The notes beneath the pieces are model-generated. The model worked only from the letters and a program-made list of their open reading frames with translations, was not told where the DNA came from and ran no database searches. Position numbers and translations under genes: made by a program. Shown one piece after another: positions 8,210-17,388 of a DNA stretch of 64,000 nucleotides (position 1 is its first letter; each line of letters opens with the position of its first letter). Origin of the DNA: Modicisalibacter muralis (lineage in GTDB: Bacteria; Pseudomonadota; Gammaproteobacteria; Pseudomonadales; Halomonadaceae); the NCBI RefSeq assembly GCF_900102945.1, contig NZ_FNGI01000004.1, forward strand, positions 62,001 to 126,000, written 5' to 3'.

Positions 8210-8782
8210 ATGAACTCCTACAATGTCATCGTAGACTGTCGGCGCGGCTACACGCGGCTCGGACGCTGCCTGCGCGTGATTGCCTACGCCGCGGCGCGGC
8301 TCGGCGGAAGCCTCGATGCCGTGCTGATCGTCGACAAGGCACGTAATCGTCTCGTCACCCTCGCCGAGCACCATGGCGCGGGCCTGCTGATCCTCCCTCC
8401 CGGCCCCAGGGGCAAGCGCTACAATAGCGCCGCCAACGCCGTTCAGACCGATGTATTGGCATTTTTGGACCCGGCCGCCGAGCTGCCCGAGGACTGGCTG
8501 TTGCAAGCCGACCAAGCGCTGTTCGACGAGCACTGGGATGCCGTGGCGCTGATCGTCGACAGCCAGCCCGGCCCGTCCTGGCTAGGCCTCTGGCGAGGGC
8601 GACTTTACCAGCCCAGATACCGCACCCAGGCGTTATGCATCAAGCGCGCCTGGTTCGAGCGGGTCGGCGGTTTCGACCCCGAGCGCGACATGGGCGCCGA
8701 GCGCGACCTGCTCGCACGGCTTGGCGCCTGCCATGCCCGCGTCCTGCAGTACACCCAGGACAGCCCCAAGACGGCCAGTTAG
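8210..8782 (+). CDS. Glycosyltransferase-like (GT2/GT-A fold) protein
   Basis: The 190-residue protein resembles the nucleotide-binding half of family 2 glycosyltransferases. An N-terminal beta-alpha-beta part is followed by the GKRYNSAANAVQTDVLAFLDPAAELPEDWL region, which corresponds to the area of the usual D-x-D. Then comes the C-terminal ALCIKRAWFERVGGFDPE...GAERDLLARL, like the acceptor-side segment of GT2 enzymes. The clear catalytic D-x-D is replaced by LDPAAE, so activity is doubtful. No strong ribosome site precedes the ATG. The next gene is a polysaccharide deacetylase-like protein, suggesting a shared role in cell-surface glycan work. The substrate is unknown. Confidence 0.75.
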   Translation: MNSYNVIVDCRRGYTRLGRCLRVIAYAAARLGGSLDAVLIVDKARNRLVTLAEHHGAGLLILPPGPRGKRYNSAANAVQTDVLAFLDPAAELPEDWLLQADQALFDEHWDAVALIVDSQPGPSWLGLWRGRLYQPRYRTQALCIKRAWFERVGGFDPERDMGAERDLLARLGACHARVLQYTQDSPKTAS

Positions 8783-8898
8783 CACGACCAGCTGGAACAA
8801 GCGCTATACTGCAGGAGGATGCCGATGGCGCACGCGATAGAGAGCTCATCCATGCTTCCCTGCACACGGGATAGGATAGCGACTCAAGGAGTGAGTCC

Positions 8899-9897
8899 AT
8901 GAACGGATTGAACCTGGCACAGGATCTTGCCCAGCGGCTACGTGGTCACTGGCGACGCAGTCTGGTCGAGCCGCTATGGGGGCGCAACGCGATCGTCGTG
9001 TTGCAGCGAGTTTTACCCAGCGAAGCCGAGGCCCGGCTACCCCACCGCGCGCCCTGGTGTCTGGGTATCGATAGCTTCGAGCGGCTGCTGATCACGCTGA
9101 GCGAGGTGTCGCGGCTGGTCAGCCTGCCGACCGCCATGCAGATGCATCACGAGCCCCAGGCACGTATCGCGCTGACCTTCGATGCCGGCTGGCGCGACAA
9201 TGCCGAGGTCGTCGCCCCGCTGCTCGAGCATTACGCGATTCCCGCGAGCATCTTCATCAGCACCGGCTGGCTGGGGCGCCGCCGCAGCGCCTGGCGCGAA
9301 GTGATCGGCGAGGGCCTGTGGCAACGCCAATCCCCCGCGACCATTCACAGCGCCCTCGGCGACGTCGGCCTGCCACTCCCACCGCTACCCCCGGCGCACC
9401 CGGACACCGCCTACAGCCGTGCGTTACTCGGCTACCTCAACCAACTGGCCTGCCTGGACGCTACCCGCGTGCGACGCCTGGGCGAGATCGCCGATCATCT
9501 GCACGCCGAACTCGGCCAGCCACCGCAGGGCCTCGACCCATTCAGCGTGCGACGCTTGGAAAACGGCGGCCTGATTCGCTTCGGCGCGCGTGGCGTTGGG
9601 TTCGACGCCTTTGAAAGCCAGAGCGACGAGCGCATCCGCTGGCAGGTGCGCCGCTCGCGCCGCGAGCTCAAGCGCCTGTGTCGCGACCCGCTACCGGTAT
9701 TCGCCTACCCTGACGACCGCCCCTCCGTTCGCGTGCAGCAGGTGGTCAATCGCTGCGGCGTGCAAACGGCGCTCGCCGGTAGCGGCGGCTGGCTGTCGCA
9801 CCGCGTCAACCCCTTGGCGCTGCCGCGCATCCCCATCGCGCAACCCATCGCCCAGAGTTCCGGGCGGCTGTTCGATTACCTGCTGGGGCAGCTTTAA
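8899..9897 (+). CDS. Polysaccharide deacetylase family protein with degraded metal site
   Basis: The 332 residues align with NodB-type carbohydrate esterase family 4: ALTFDAGWRDN at 91-101 corresponds to the TFDDG motif, and HYAIPASIFISTGWLG to the next beta-alpha unit. The second, metal-binding Asp of TFDDG is Ala96. The usual H-(S/T)-x-x-H motif is not visible in the expected position (GLIRFGARGVGFDAF instead). The protein is therefore probably not a working zinc deacetylase, or uses other ligands. No signal peptide is evident. AAGGAG lies 8 nt before the ATG. It follows the glycosyltransferase-like gene at 117 nt, probably co-expressed. Confidence 0.82.
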   Translation: MNGLNLAQDLAQRLRGHWRRSLVEPLWGRNAIVVLQRVLPSEAEARLPHRAPWCLGIDSFERLLITLSEVSRLVSLPTAMQMHHEPQARIALTFDAGWRDNAEVVAPLLEHYAIPASIFISTGWLGRRRSAWREVIGEGLWQRQSPATIHSALGDVGLPLPPLPPAHPDTAYSRALLGYLNQLACLDATRVRRLGEIADHLHAELGQPPQGLDPFSVRRLENGGLIRFGARGVGFDAFESQSDERIRWQVRRSRRELKRLCRDPLPVFAYPDDRPSVRVQQVVNRCGVQTALAGSGGWLSHRVNPLALPRIPIAQPIAQSSGRLFDYLLGQL

Positions 9898-9950
9898 TCG
9901 CCCCTCAGTTCTTCTCCAGACAGCGAAATCCGTGGGAATAAGGTGGTAGT

Positions 9951-9973
9951 GGTCATGAAGTAACCACTATAAT
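9951..9973 (+). promoter_or_regulatory. Possible typA promoter with an inverted repeat
   Basis: A consensus -10 hexamer TATAAT (9968-9973) lies 30 nt before typA. It partly overlaps an inverted repeat AGTGGT/ACCACT around 9949-9968. No good -35 was found at 17 nt, so the repeat may be an operator or the match fortuitous. Confidence 0.4.
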
Positions 9974-10003
9974 GCGCCCCCTATTTCCCTGCAGGATCCC
10001 GTC

Positions 10004-11833
<1,830 letters not shown>

Positions 11834-11855
11834 GCGCACAAGGCGAGCCAACGGA

Positions 11856-11880
11856 GCCCACCCTCAGCGGTGGGCTTTTT
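11856..11880 (+). terminator. Terminator of typA
   Basis: The hairpin GCCCACC/GGTGGGC with a six-base loop is followed by TTTTT, 22 nt after the typA stop. Confidence 0.9.
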
Positions 11881-11937
11881 GTTGCCCGGCAAACCCGGCT
11901 AATCTTTAAAAGTCATCATACGAGGGAGGCAAGCCAC

Positions 11938-12252
11938 ATGCACAAGCATATCGATTGGGACCTGCCGGGTGCGCACAGCGTCTCGTCACACTACGCCAGG
12001 GACCCCAACCCCTACGGCAAGCCGCATGCCGGCACGATCCTTACCGCCCGCTACCAGGGCGCCACCGTGCGCGTAAGGGTCGAAGCCTACCTCGATGACG
12101 ACGACACCAGCATCGGTGAAGTGGTCGCGCTGGTCGATCCGCTCAGCGGCGAGCGCATGAAAAACCTCGGCAAACTGACGCTCGGCGACCTGGTGCGCCT
12201 GCCTGACGAAAAGCGCGCCTTCGAAACCGCCCAAAAGTCTCAAGACGATTAA
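11938..12252 (+). CDS. Conserved hypothetical protein (104 aa)
   Basis: A small soluble protein with no signal peptide or membrane segment. It begins MHKHIDWDLPGAHSVSSHYARDPNPYGKP and carries a beta-strand-like core (ARYQGATVRVRVEAYLDDDDTSIGEVVALVD). It has a good GGGAGG ribosome site. It stands alone between the typA terminator and a hairpin at 12361-12384. The function is not recognised. The Asp-rich, acidic composition is typical of proteins from moderately halophilic bacteria. Confidence 0.7.
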   Translation: MHKHIDWDLPGAHSVSSHYARDPNPYGKPHAGTILTARYQGATVRVRVEAYLDDDDTSIGEVVALVDPLSGERMKNLGKLTLGDLVRLPDEKRAFETAQKSQDD

Positions 12253-12360
12253 ACGAAAATACTCCGCAATTTTAATCTGCGTTAAGGCAACTCTTCCGCC
12301 AATACTGCCACCCTGTGTCCCGTGGCAAGGATCGCTCCTCGGACCGTCAGGAAGACGGCA

Positions 12361-12387
12361 TGCCCGGCCCTGACGGGCCGGGCATTT
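12361..12387. terminator. Hairpin terminator between convergent small genes
   Basis: The long perfect stem TGCCCGGCCC/GGGCCGGGCA (12361-12384, loop TGAC) is followed by TTTCT on the plus strand. It ends right at the stop codon of the leftward 84-residue gene and probably serves the plus-strand gene at 11938. Confidence 0.75.
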
Positions 12388-12642
12388 CTAATGATCGCGC
12401 CGTGAATCGGCATCCCCCGCTTCGCCTTTCAGATATTGCTCGGTGGTCAGCAGAAACAACCGCCTGAACAGCTCATGAATCGCCTCCTCGCGCCGGAGCG
12501 TCAACAGATCGCGCTCTTCGTCCGACACATTCGGCTCCTGCCGGGGATACTCCCACGCCAAGCGCACCGAACCCGAGGTCGCATCGCAGATTCGTAGTGT
12601 CGGGTTGACGCCCCTGAGCACCGTATCGATTCGATAAGCCAT
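12388..12642 (-). CDS. Small hypothetical protein under a Fur-type box (84 aa)
   Basis: I do not recognise the family. The 84-residue protein has a strand-rich N-terminus (MAYRIDTVLRGVNPTLRICDATSGSVRLAWEY) and a helical, charged C-terminal half (SDEERDLLTLRREEAIHELFRRLFLLTTEQYLKGE), with no signal peptide. A near-perfect Fur box lies 28-46 nt upstream of its start, with AGGAGG-like bases in between. That makes iron-regulated expression likely, although the protein itself shows no obvious iron ligand cluster. No operon partner is visible. Confidence 0.7.
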   Translation of the reverse strand: MAYRIDTVLRGVNPTLRICDATSGSVRLAWEYPRQEPNVSDEERDLLTLRREEAIHELFRRLFLLTTEQYLKGEAGDADSRRDH

Positions 12643-12669
12643 GTTTGCCTCCTTGATCTTTTGTTAAAC

Positions 12670-12688
12670 GATAATGATTATCATTTGA
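12670..12688. promoter_or_regulatory. Fur box
   Basis: GATAATGATTATCATTTGA matches the 19-bp Fur consensus (GATAATGATAATCATTATC) at 15 positions. Its central arms ATGAT/ATCAT are intact. It sits in an AT-rich patch directly upstream of the leftward 84-residue gene and 128 bp before the rightward metallothionein gene. Confidence 0.75.
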
Positions 12689-12815
12689 ATAAAATTAGAG
12701 GGGAAGCACGAAACTGTCAAGGTCTCTTCAAACGGCTCGGCATTTTTACACCCGACCGTTCTCAAGGCAGCAGTCGGCTTCTACGCTAAGCACATAGTCA
12801 CCACCGGAGTGCGTC

Positions 12816-13019
12816 ATGACCGACATGGGAACCTGCACCTGCCCAGGCTGCGAACACGACGTGCCAAGCGAGCAAGCCTCGATTACCGAAGGTCGCGCTT
12901 ACTGCTGCACCGCCTGCGCCGCCGGCCATCCCGACGGCATGGAATGCATCCACCCCGGCTGCGAATGCACCGAATTGAACCGCCCCGCCTCGGGCGATTT
13001 GCCCAAGGAACAGTTCTAG
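12816..13019 (+). CDS. Bacterial metallothionein (SmtA/BmtA type)
   Basis: A small metal-sequestering protein binding zinc, cadmium or copper through thiolates. Its 67 residues contain nine Cys (7, 9, 12, 30, 31, 34, 44, 49, 51) and three His (14, 38, 46), the same ligand count as cyanobacterial SmtA. The order C-x-C-x2-C, then YCC-x2-C, then C-x4-C-x-C is the pseudomonad/cyanobacterial metallothionein pattern. An unstructured C-terminal tail of about 15 residues extends beyond the metal core. A CGGAG ribosome site precedes the ATG. A divergent Fur-box gene lies to the left and a zinc uptake operon follows 2.5 kb away, so metal buffering fits the context. Confidence 0.92.
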   Translation: MTDMGTCTCPGCEHDVPSEQASITEGRAYCCTACAAGHPDGMECIHPGCECTELNRPASGDLPKEQF

Positions 13020-13061
13020 CGTTTAGCGCTGCGACACATTGCTTTACTGCGAGGAGACAGC

Positions 13062-13235
13062 ATGTCGAAACAAGCGCGTGTTGAAGCCGTTTTCGACGTA
13101 GGCGACTTCAAGGAAAACATTACCGGCTGGGTGGTGATCGACGAGAGCCAGCCGGACAACGAAACCGTCGTCTCGGAGCATGAGACGCAGAGTGAGGCGA
13201 TCAAGGCGGCGGAAGAGTTCGAGCAGCGGGAATAG
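13062..13235 (+). CDS. Small acidic hypothetical protein (57 aa)
   Basis: This ORF starts at ATG 13062 with GAGGAG 7-8 nt upstream and encodes MSKQARVEAVFDVGDFKENITGW... ending SEAIKAAEEFEQRE. A strand-rich first half, with a helical tail resembling the short DUF2188-like or 'double-stranded' mini-proteins of halomonads, is suggested, but no family is claimed. It lies 42 nt after the metallothionein gene in the same direction and may be co-transcribed. A strong GC hairpin at 13281-13310 follows. Confidence 0.6.
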   Translation: MSKQARVEAVFDVGDFKENITGWVVIDESQPDNETVVSEHETQSEAIKAAEEFEQRE

Positions 13236-13280
13236 GTTGGGTAGTAGCTCTTAACTCGAACCATCCATTTACCATGAATT

Positions 13281-13310
13281 GGCCCCGCCCGCCTAACCGC
13301 GGGCGGGGCC
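13281..13310. terminator. Strong hairpin between convergent genes
   Basis: The twelve-base perfect stem GGCCCCGCCCGC/GCGGGCGGGGCC has a six-base loop. T-runs are poor on both sides. Its position between the small rightward gene and the leftward betT-like gene suggests a bidirectional terminator. Confidence 0.6.
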
Positions 13311-13342
13311 ATTCGGCGCATCTCAACGCCTACACCACCCCC

Positions 13343-15409
13343 TCAAGCCGGCGGCTGTTCCGGGCTGTCGGGCATGTTGATATGCCCCGGCTCCAGTCGG
13401 TTGATGTGCAAAAAGTGCATGTGGCGTTCGTACTGGTCGAGGATGTCCTCGATCACCTGTTCGCGGGTGTAGCCCATCAGGTCGTAGCCCTGGCTGCCCT
13501 CGAGCAGATACACCTCGAGCCGGTAGTAGCGCTCTGAGGCGTGCGGGGTGTGCAGGGCGAATCCCGGCGTGGCGAAGCCCTGGCTCCATATCTGGTAGGT
13601 GAAGTTCTGTTCTTCCTCGAAGTCGACGTTGAGCGAGAGATAGTCGTCGTCGTTCTGCACGCCCTGCTGGATATGCGCAACGCCGCCCTGCTCCTCGAGC
13701 GAATCCCTGACCGCCTCCATCGCCGGCCTGGCGGTCTCCTCCAGGAAACGCCGCGCCTGCTTGCGACCGGGGAAGCTCATGGCGCGCTTGAGACGCTGCT
13801 GCCAGCTACGCGTGGCGCCACGTTCGCCGCCGGTGCGCCCCGAGAGGGAGCCGGCCAGGCTGGCGTGGCGGCTGTCTTCCTTGAAGGCCTCCAGCTTGAG
13901 CGCCTTGTAGAGCCCGGCGATCATGAAGAACAGCACCACCGAGAACGGCAGCCCGGTGATCACCACGGTACTCTGCAGCGCGCCCAGCCCGCCGGCCACG
14001 AGCAGCGCCAGGGTCAACACGCCGATCACCGCCGACCACAGGATGCGCATCCAGATCGGCGCGTCGTGATTCACGTCGGAGAGGATCGAGGTGAAGTTCG
14101 ACAGCACCAGCGCCCCGGAGTCGCCCGAGGTGACGAAGAACACGATGGCCAGGATGCTCACCGCCACGGTGGTGAAGAGCGGTGCGGGGTATTGTTGCAG
14201 GAACAGGTAGATCCCCGCCGGCGGGTTGGCCATGACCTCCTGGCCGAACTCGGTGGCGCCTTCCATGGCCATGTCGATCGCGCTGTTTCCCAGCAGCGAC
14301 ATCCACAGCATCATGAAGATGATCGGCAGCGTCAGGGTACCGAGCACGAAGGTGCGGATGGTGCGCCCGCGCGAGATACGCGCCAGGAACAGGCCGACGA
14401 ACGGCCCCCAGGCGATCCACCAAGCCCAGAAGAACAGCGTCCAGGCGTTGAGCCAATCGGTCGGCGGGTCGAAGGCGTAGGTGTTGAACGACAGGTTGAC
14501 GAAGCTGGAAAGGTAATCGCCGACGTTCATCACCAGCGCGTTGAGCAGGAAGACGGTCTCGCCGGCGAACAGCACGAACAGCAACAGCGCGACCGCCAGC
14601 AGGATATTGAATTCGGACAGGCGGCGGATGCCCCGCTCCACCCCGGTCACGGCGGAGATCGTCGCGAACAGTACGATGAGCACCACCAGTACGGACTGGG
14701 TCCAGACGCTCTCGGGGATGCCGAACATGTAATCCAGGCCGAAGTTGAGCTGGATGATGCCGATGCCGAGACTGGCGGCGATGCCGAAGACCGTGCCCAG
14801 CACCGCCGCCGTGTCGACGGCATGGCCGATCGGCCCGTAGATTCGGTTGCCGAAAATCGGGTAGAGCGCGCTGCGAATGGTCAACGGCAGATTGTGTCGG
14901 TAGCTGAAGAAGGCCAGCGACATGCCCACCAGCGTGTAGATGCCCCAGCCCGACAACCCCCAATGCAGAAAGGTCAGTTGCATGGCGTGACGCGCCGCGG
15001 CGATCTCGTCTCCCGGTCGCTGGGGAGCGTTGTAGAACTGGGTGAGTGGCTCGGCCAGGGCGAAGAAGATCACCCCGATGCCGATACCGGCGGAGAACAG
15101 CATGGACGCCCAGGAGAAGATGTTGAAATCGGGGCGCGAGTGCTCGGGGCCCAGGCGGATCTTGCCGAAGCGCGACAGCCCGATGGCGATCACGAAGGCC
15201 AGGTAGATCACCACGGTGAGAAAGTAGTACCAACCGAAGGTGCGGGAAATCCACGCCAGAACGGCATTGATGACGGCGTTGGCCTGCTCGGTGGCGATCA
15301 TCGTCCACAGCGAGAAGGCGACGATGCCGATCACCGAACCGTAGAACACCGTCGGGTTGAGGCGGTCTCGCGGCGTGGTCGCGCTAGTGTTCTTATCTGA
15401 GACATCCAT
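13343..15409 (-). CDS. betT: BCCT family choline/glycine betaine transporter (BetT-like)
   Basis: A secondary transporter that imports choline (or a related betaine) with protons or sodium. The 688 residues have twelve transmembrane segments, the family's aromatic signature FFWAWWIAWGPFVGLFLARISRGRTIR split over helix 8, and a glycine-rich helix (SAGIGIGVIFFALAEP). The long C-terminal cytoplasmic domain of about 180 residues (ending with NMPDSPEQPPA) is characteristic of osmoregulated BetT proteins and absent from shorter BCCT members. ATG at 15409 has AGGAGC upstream and avoids an atypical N-terminal extension to 15493. No bet genes lie next to it, so it stands alone. Substrate is by family only. 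Confidence 0.92.
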   Translation of the reverse strand: MDVSDKNTSATTPRDRLNPTVFYGSVIGIVAFSLWTMIATEQANAVINAVLAWISRTFGWYYFLTVVIYLAFVIAIGLSRFGKIRLGPEHSRPDFNIFSWASMLFSAGIGIGVIFFALAEPLTQFYNAPQRPGDEIAAARHAMQLTFLHWGLSGWGIYTLVGMSLAFFSYRHNLPLTIRSALYPIFGNRIYGPIGHAVDTAAVLGTVFGIAASLGIGIIQLNFGLDYMFGIPESVWTQSVLVVLIVLFATISAVTGVERGIRRLSEFNILLAVALLLFVLFAGETVFLLNALVMNVGDYLSSFVNLSFNTYAFDPPTDWLNAWTLFFWAWWIAWGPFVGLFLARISRGRTIRTFVLGTLTLPIIFMMLWMSLLGNSAIDMAMEGATEFGQEVMANPPAGIYLFLQQYPAPLFTTVAVSILAIVFFVTSGDSGALVLSNFTSILSDVNHDAPIWMRILWSAVIGVLTLALLVAGGLGALQSTVVITGLPFSVVLFFMIAGLYKALKLEAFKEDSRHASLAGSLSGRTGGERGATRSWQQRLKRAMSFPGRKQARRFLEETARPAMEAVRDSLEEQGGVAHIQQGVQNDDDYLSLNVDFEEEQNFTYQIWSQGFATPGFALHTPHASERYYRLEVYLLEGSQGYDLMGYTREQVIEDILDQYERHMHFLHINRLEPGHINMPDSPEQPPA

Positions 15410-15547
15410 ATCGGCTCCTGTTGGGTCAGGCAGCGGCGTACGCTGTGGCGCAACCGCCAGCGTCGATCTATAGCTTAGTGCCCTTATCGACATTGCATCA
15501 CTGTCGCCCGGGTTTTAGCCGTACCGACACTGGCGCCGCCCAGTTTT

Positions 15548-15560
15548 GTTATGTTATAAC
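15548..15560. promoter_or_regulatory. Zur box of the znu operon
   Basis: GTTATGTTATAAC is a perfect inverted repeat (arms GTTAT/ATAAC) matching the core of the gammaproteobacterial Zur operator GTTATANTATAAC. It lies 32 nt before the first ORF of the zinc operon, consistent with repression under zinc-replete conditions. Confidence 0.82.
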
Positions 15561-15591
15561 CTTCTTCCGATTTTTCGAGGCGGAGTCACCC

Positions 15592-15738
15592 ATGGCACAT
15601 CGTCACCATCACCGGCCCGACGGGCCCTGCCACTTTTCGCTGATGTCGTTGTCGGCGCGCAAGCGCCTGTTGATGGCCCTGGTGCCACTCGGTTTGCTGT
15701 GGCTGGCGGTGGCCTGGGCCACGGGGGCTTGGGGCTGA
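15592..15738 (+). CDS. Small His-rich single-pass membrane protein at the head of the znu operon (48 aa)
   Basis: The ORF encodes MAHRHHHRPDGPCHF... followed by a basic stretch (SARKR) and one hydrophobic helix at about residues 26-45 (LLMALVPLGLLWLAVAWATG). GGCGGAG lies 6-12 nt upstream. It begins 32 nt after the Zur box and its stop overlaps the znuC start (TGATG), a coupling pattern that supports translation. The five His and one Cys at the presumably cytoplasmic N-terminus could bind zinc. No known family is recognised. It may be an accessory peptide for ZnuB or a leader-like coupling ORF. Confidence 0.62.
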   Translation: MAHRHHHRPDGPCHFSLMSLSARKRLLMALVPLGLLWLAVAWATGAWG

Positions 15739-16466
15739 TGTCACGCCTGCGACTCGAAGGCCTGCAACTTGCCCAGGGCGGGCGCACCGTACTCGAGCAC
15801 CTCGAAGGTAGCTTTCACGATGGCGCGATCACCGCGCTGATCGGCGCCAACGGCGCCGGCAAGAGCACGCTGATTCAGGCGATCATGGGTATCCTGCCGC
15901 CCATCGTCGGTCAGATTCATTGCGATGTGCCCAAGGAGCGCCGCGCCTGGCTGCCCCAGCAACTGGCGCTGGACCTGACCTTCCCGATGAGCGTGGAAGA
16001 ACTGGTGATGACCGGCACCTGGCCGAGCCACGGTGCGCTGAAGGATTATTGCGGCCCGCACTATCTGAAGGCGCGCGAGGTGATGCGGCGCCTGGGCATC
16101 TCGCACCTGGCGCACCGCCCGCTGGGCGAGCTGTCCGGTGGCCAGCGCCAGCGCGCGCTGCTGGGCCGCACGCTGATGCAGGGCGCCGAGTTGCTGCTGC
16201 TCGACGAGCCGTTCGCCAACGTCGATGCCGATACCGTCACCGTGCTGACCCAGGTGCTACGCGAGATGGCTGACCAGGGCACCACCATCGTCGTGGTGTT
16301 GCACGACCTGGAACAACTGGCGCGCCTGGCCGATTGCGTGTTGCTGCTGGCCGGCGGTCATGGCCGCTGGTCGACCCCGCAGGCGATTCTCGAGCGCCAC
16401 GGCGTGGCCGATCACACATCCCAGGCGCCGCTGTTGCCGCTGGGCTTCCCGGGGGCGGCGTCATGA
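15738..16466 (+). CDS. znuC: Zinc ABC transporter ATP-binding protein ZnuC
   Basis: The ATPase that powers high-affinity zinc import through ZnuB at the inner membrane. The 242 residues have Walker A GANGAGKST, the Q-loop (WLPQQLALDL), signature LSGGQRQRALLGR, Walker B LLLLDEPFA and the H-loop HD (VVVLHDLEQL). The C-terminal tail is short, as in other metal-type ATPases. The start overlaps the upstream small ORF, and the end overlaps znuB as ATGA, so the operon is tightly coupled. Zinc instead of manganese specificity is inferred from the Zur box and the His-rich ZnuA. Confidence 0.95.
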   Translation: MSRLRLEGLQLAQGGRTVLEHLEGSFHDGAITALIGANGAGKSTLIQAIMGILPPIVGQIHCDVPKERRAWLPQQLALDLTFPMSVEELVMTGTWPSHGALKDYCGPHYLKAREVMRRLGISHLAHRPLGELSGGQRQRALLGRTLMQGAELLLLDEPFANVDADTVTVLTQVLREMADQGTTIVVVLHDLEQLARLADCVLLLAGGHGRWSTPQAILERHGVADHTSQAPLLPLGFPGAAS

Positions 16467-17371
16467 TCGAGTCACTGAACGCGCTGTTGCTCGCGCCGCT
16501 GACCGACTACGGCTTCATGCGTCGCGCGCTGATCGCCGGGCTGGCGCTGTCGCTGGCCGCGCCGCCACTGGGGGTGTTCCTGATGCTGCGCGGCATGAGC
16601 CTGATCGGCGATGCCATGGCCCATGCGATCCTGCCCGGTGTGGCGCTGGGCTTTCTGCTCGCCGGTTTCTCGTTGCCGGCGATGAGCCTGGGTGGCGTGC
16701 TGTCGGGGCTGATCGTCGCCGGGCTGGCGGGTGGCGTGTCGCAGATGACCGGCCACCGCGAGGACTCGGCGATGGCCAGCTTCTACCTGATCTCGCTGGC
16801 GGCGGGGGTCATGCTGGTGTCGCTGGGCGGCAGCAGCGTCGACCTGACCCACGTGCTGTTCGGCTCGATTCTCGCCGTGACCTCCACCGCCTTGTTGCTG
16901 ATCGCCGCGGTGTGCAGCGTCACCGTGCTGCTGCTGGCGCTGATGTTCCGCGCGCTGGTGGTCGAGTGCCTGGACCCGTTGTTCCTGCGCGGCCAGGGCG
17001 TGCGCCACGGGCTGATCCATGGGCTGTTCCTGGGGCTGGTGGTGCTCAACCTGACCGCCGGCTTCCAGACCCTGGGCACCCTGATGGCGGTCGGCCTGAT
17101 GATGCTGCCGGCGACCACCGCGCGTTTCTGGTCGAAGCGCCTGGAGGGGCTGATCGGCCTGGCCGTGGTCATCGCCATGCTCGCCAGCACCGGCGGGCTG
17201 CTGCTGTCGTATCACTTCGAATTGCCTTCGGGCCCCAGCATCATCCTGCTGGCCGGCATCGCCTATCTGTTCTCGGCGTTGTGCGGTCGCTACCACAGCG
17301 TATTGGCGCGCCTGCGCCGCCGGGCGACGCCACTGGAATCGTCCGCTAACGACTACCAACCCTCGGCCTAA
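16463..17371 (+). CDS. znuB: Zinc ABC transporter permease ZnuB
   Basis: The integral membrane channel of the zinc importer. The 302 residues include eight to nine hydrophobic helices typical of the metal ABC-3 family, with FMRRALIAG near the start, GVFLMLRGMSLIGDAMAHAILPGVALGF and the conserved VGLMMLPATTARFWSKRL. ATG at 16463 overlaps the znuC stop; a longer in-frame reading upstream belongs to the znuC region in another frame. A 17-nt gap leads to znuA. Confidence 0.95.
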   Translation: MIESLNALLLAPLTDYGFMRRALIAGLALSLAAPPLGVFLMLRGMSLIGDAMAHAILPGVALGFLLAGFSLPAMSLGGVLSGLIVAGLAGGVSQMTGHREDSAMASFYLISLAAGVMLVSLGGSSVDLTHVLFGSILAVTSTALLLIAAVCSVTVLLLALMFRALVVECLDPLFLRGQGVRHGLIHGLFLGLVVLNLTAGFQTLGTLMAVGLMMLPATTARFWSKRLEGLIGLAVVIAMLASTGGLLLSYHFELPSGPSIILLAGIAYLFSALCGRYHSVLARLRRRATPLESSANDYQPSA

Positions 17372-17388
17372 CTAAAAAGGAAGCCATC

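Noticed and set aside
13541-15400. 619-codon ORF antisense to the BetT-like gene
   Set aside because: It has the same antisense artefact pattern (Gln/Arg/Gly-rich, no motif), and the transporter has all family signatures.
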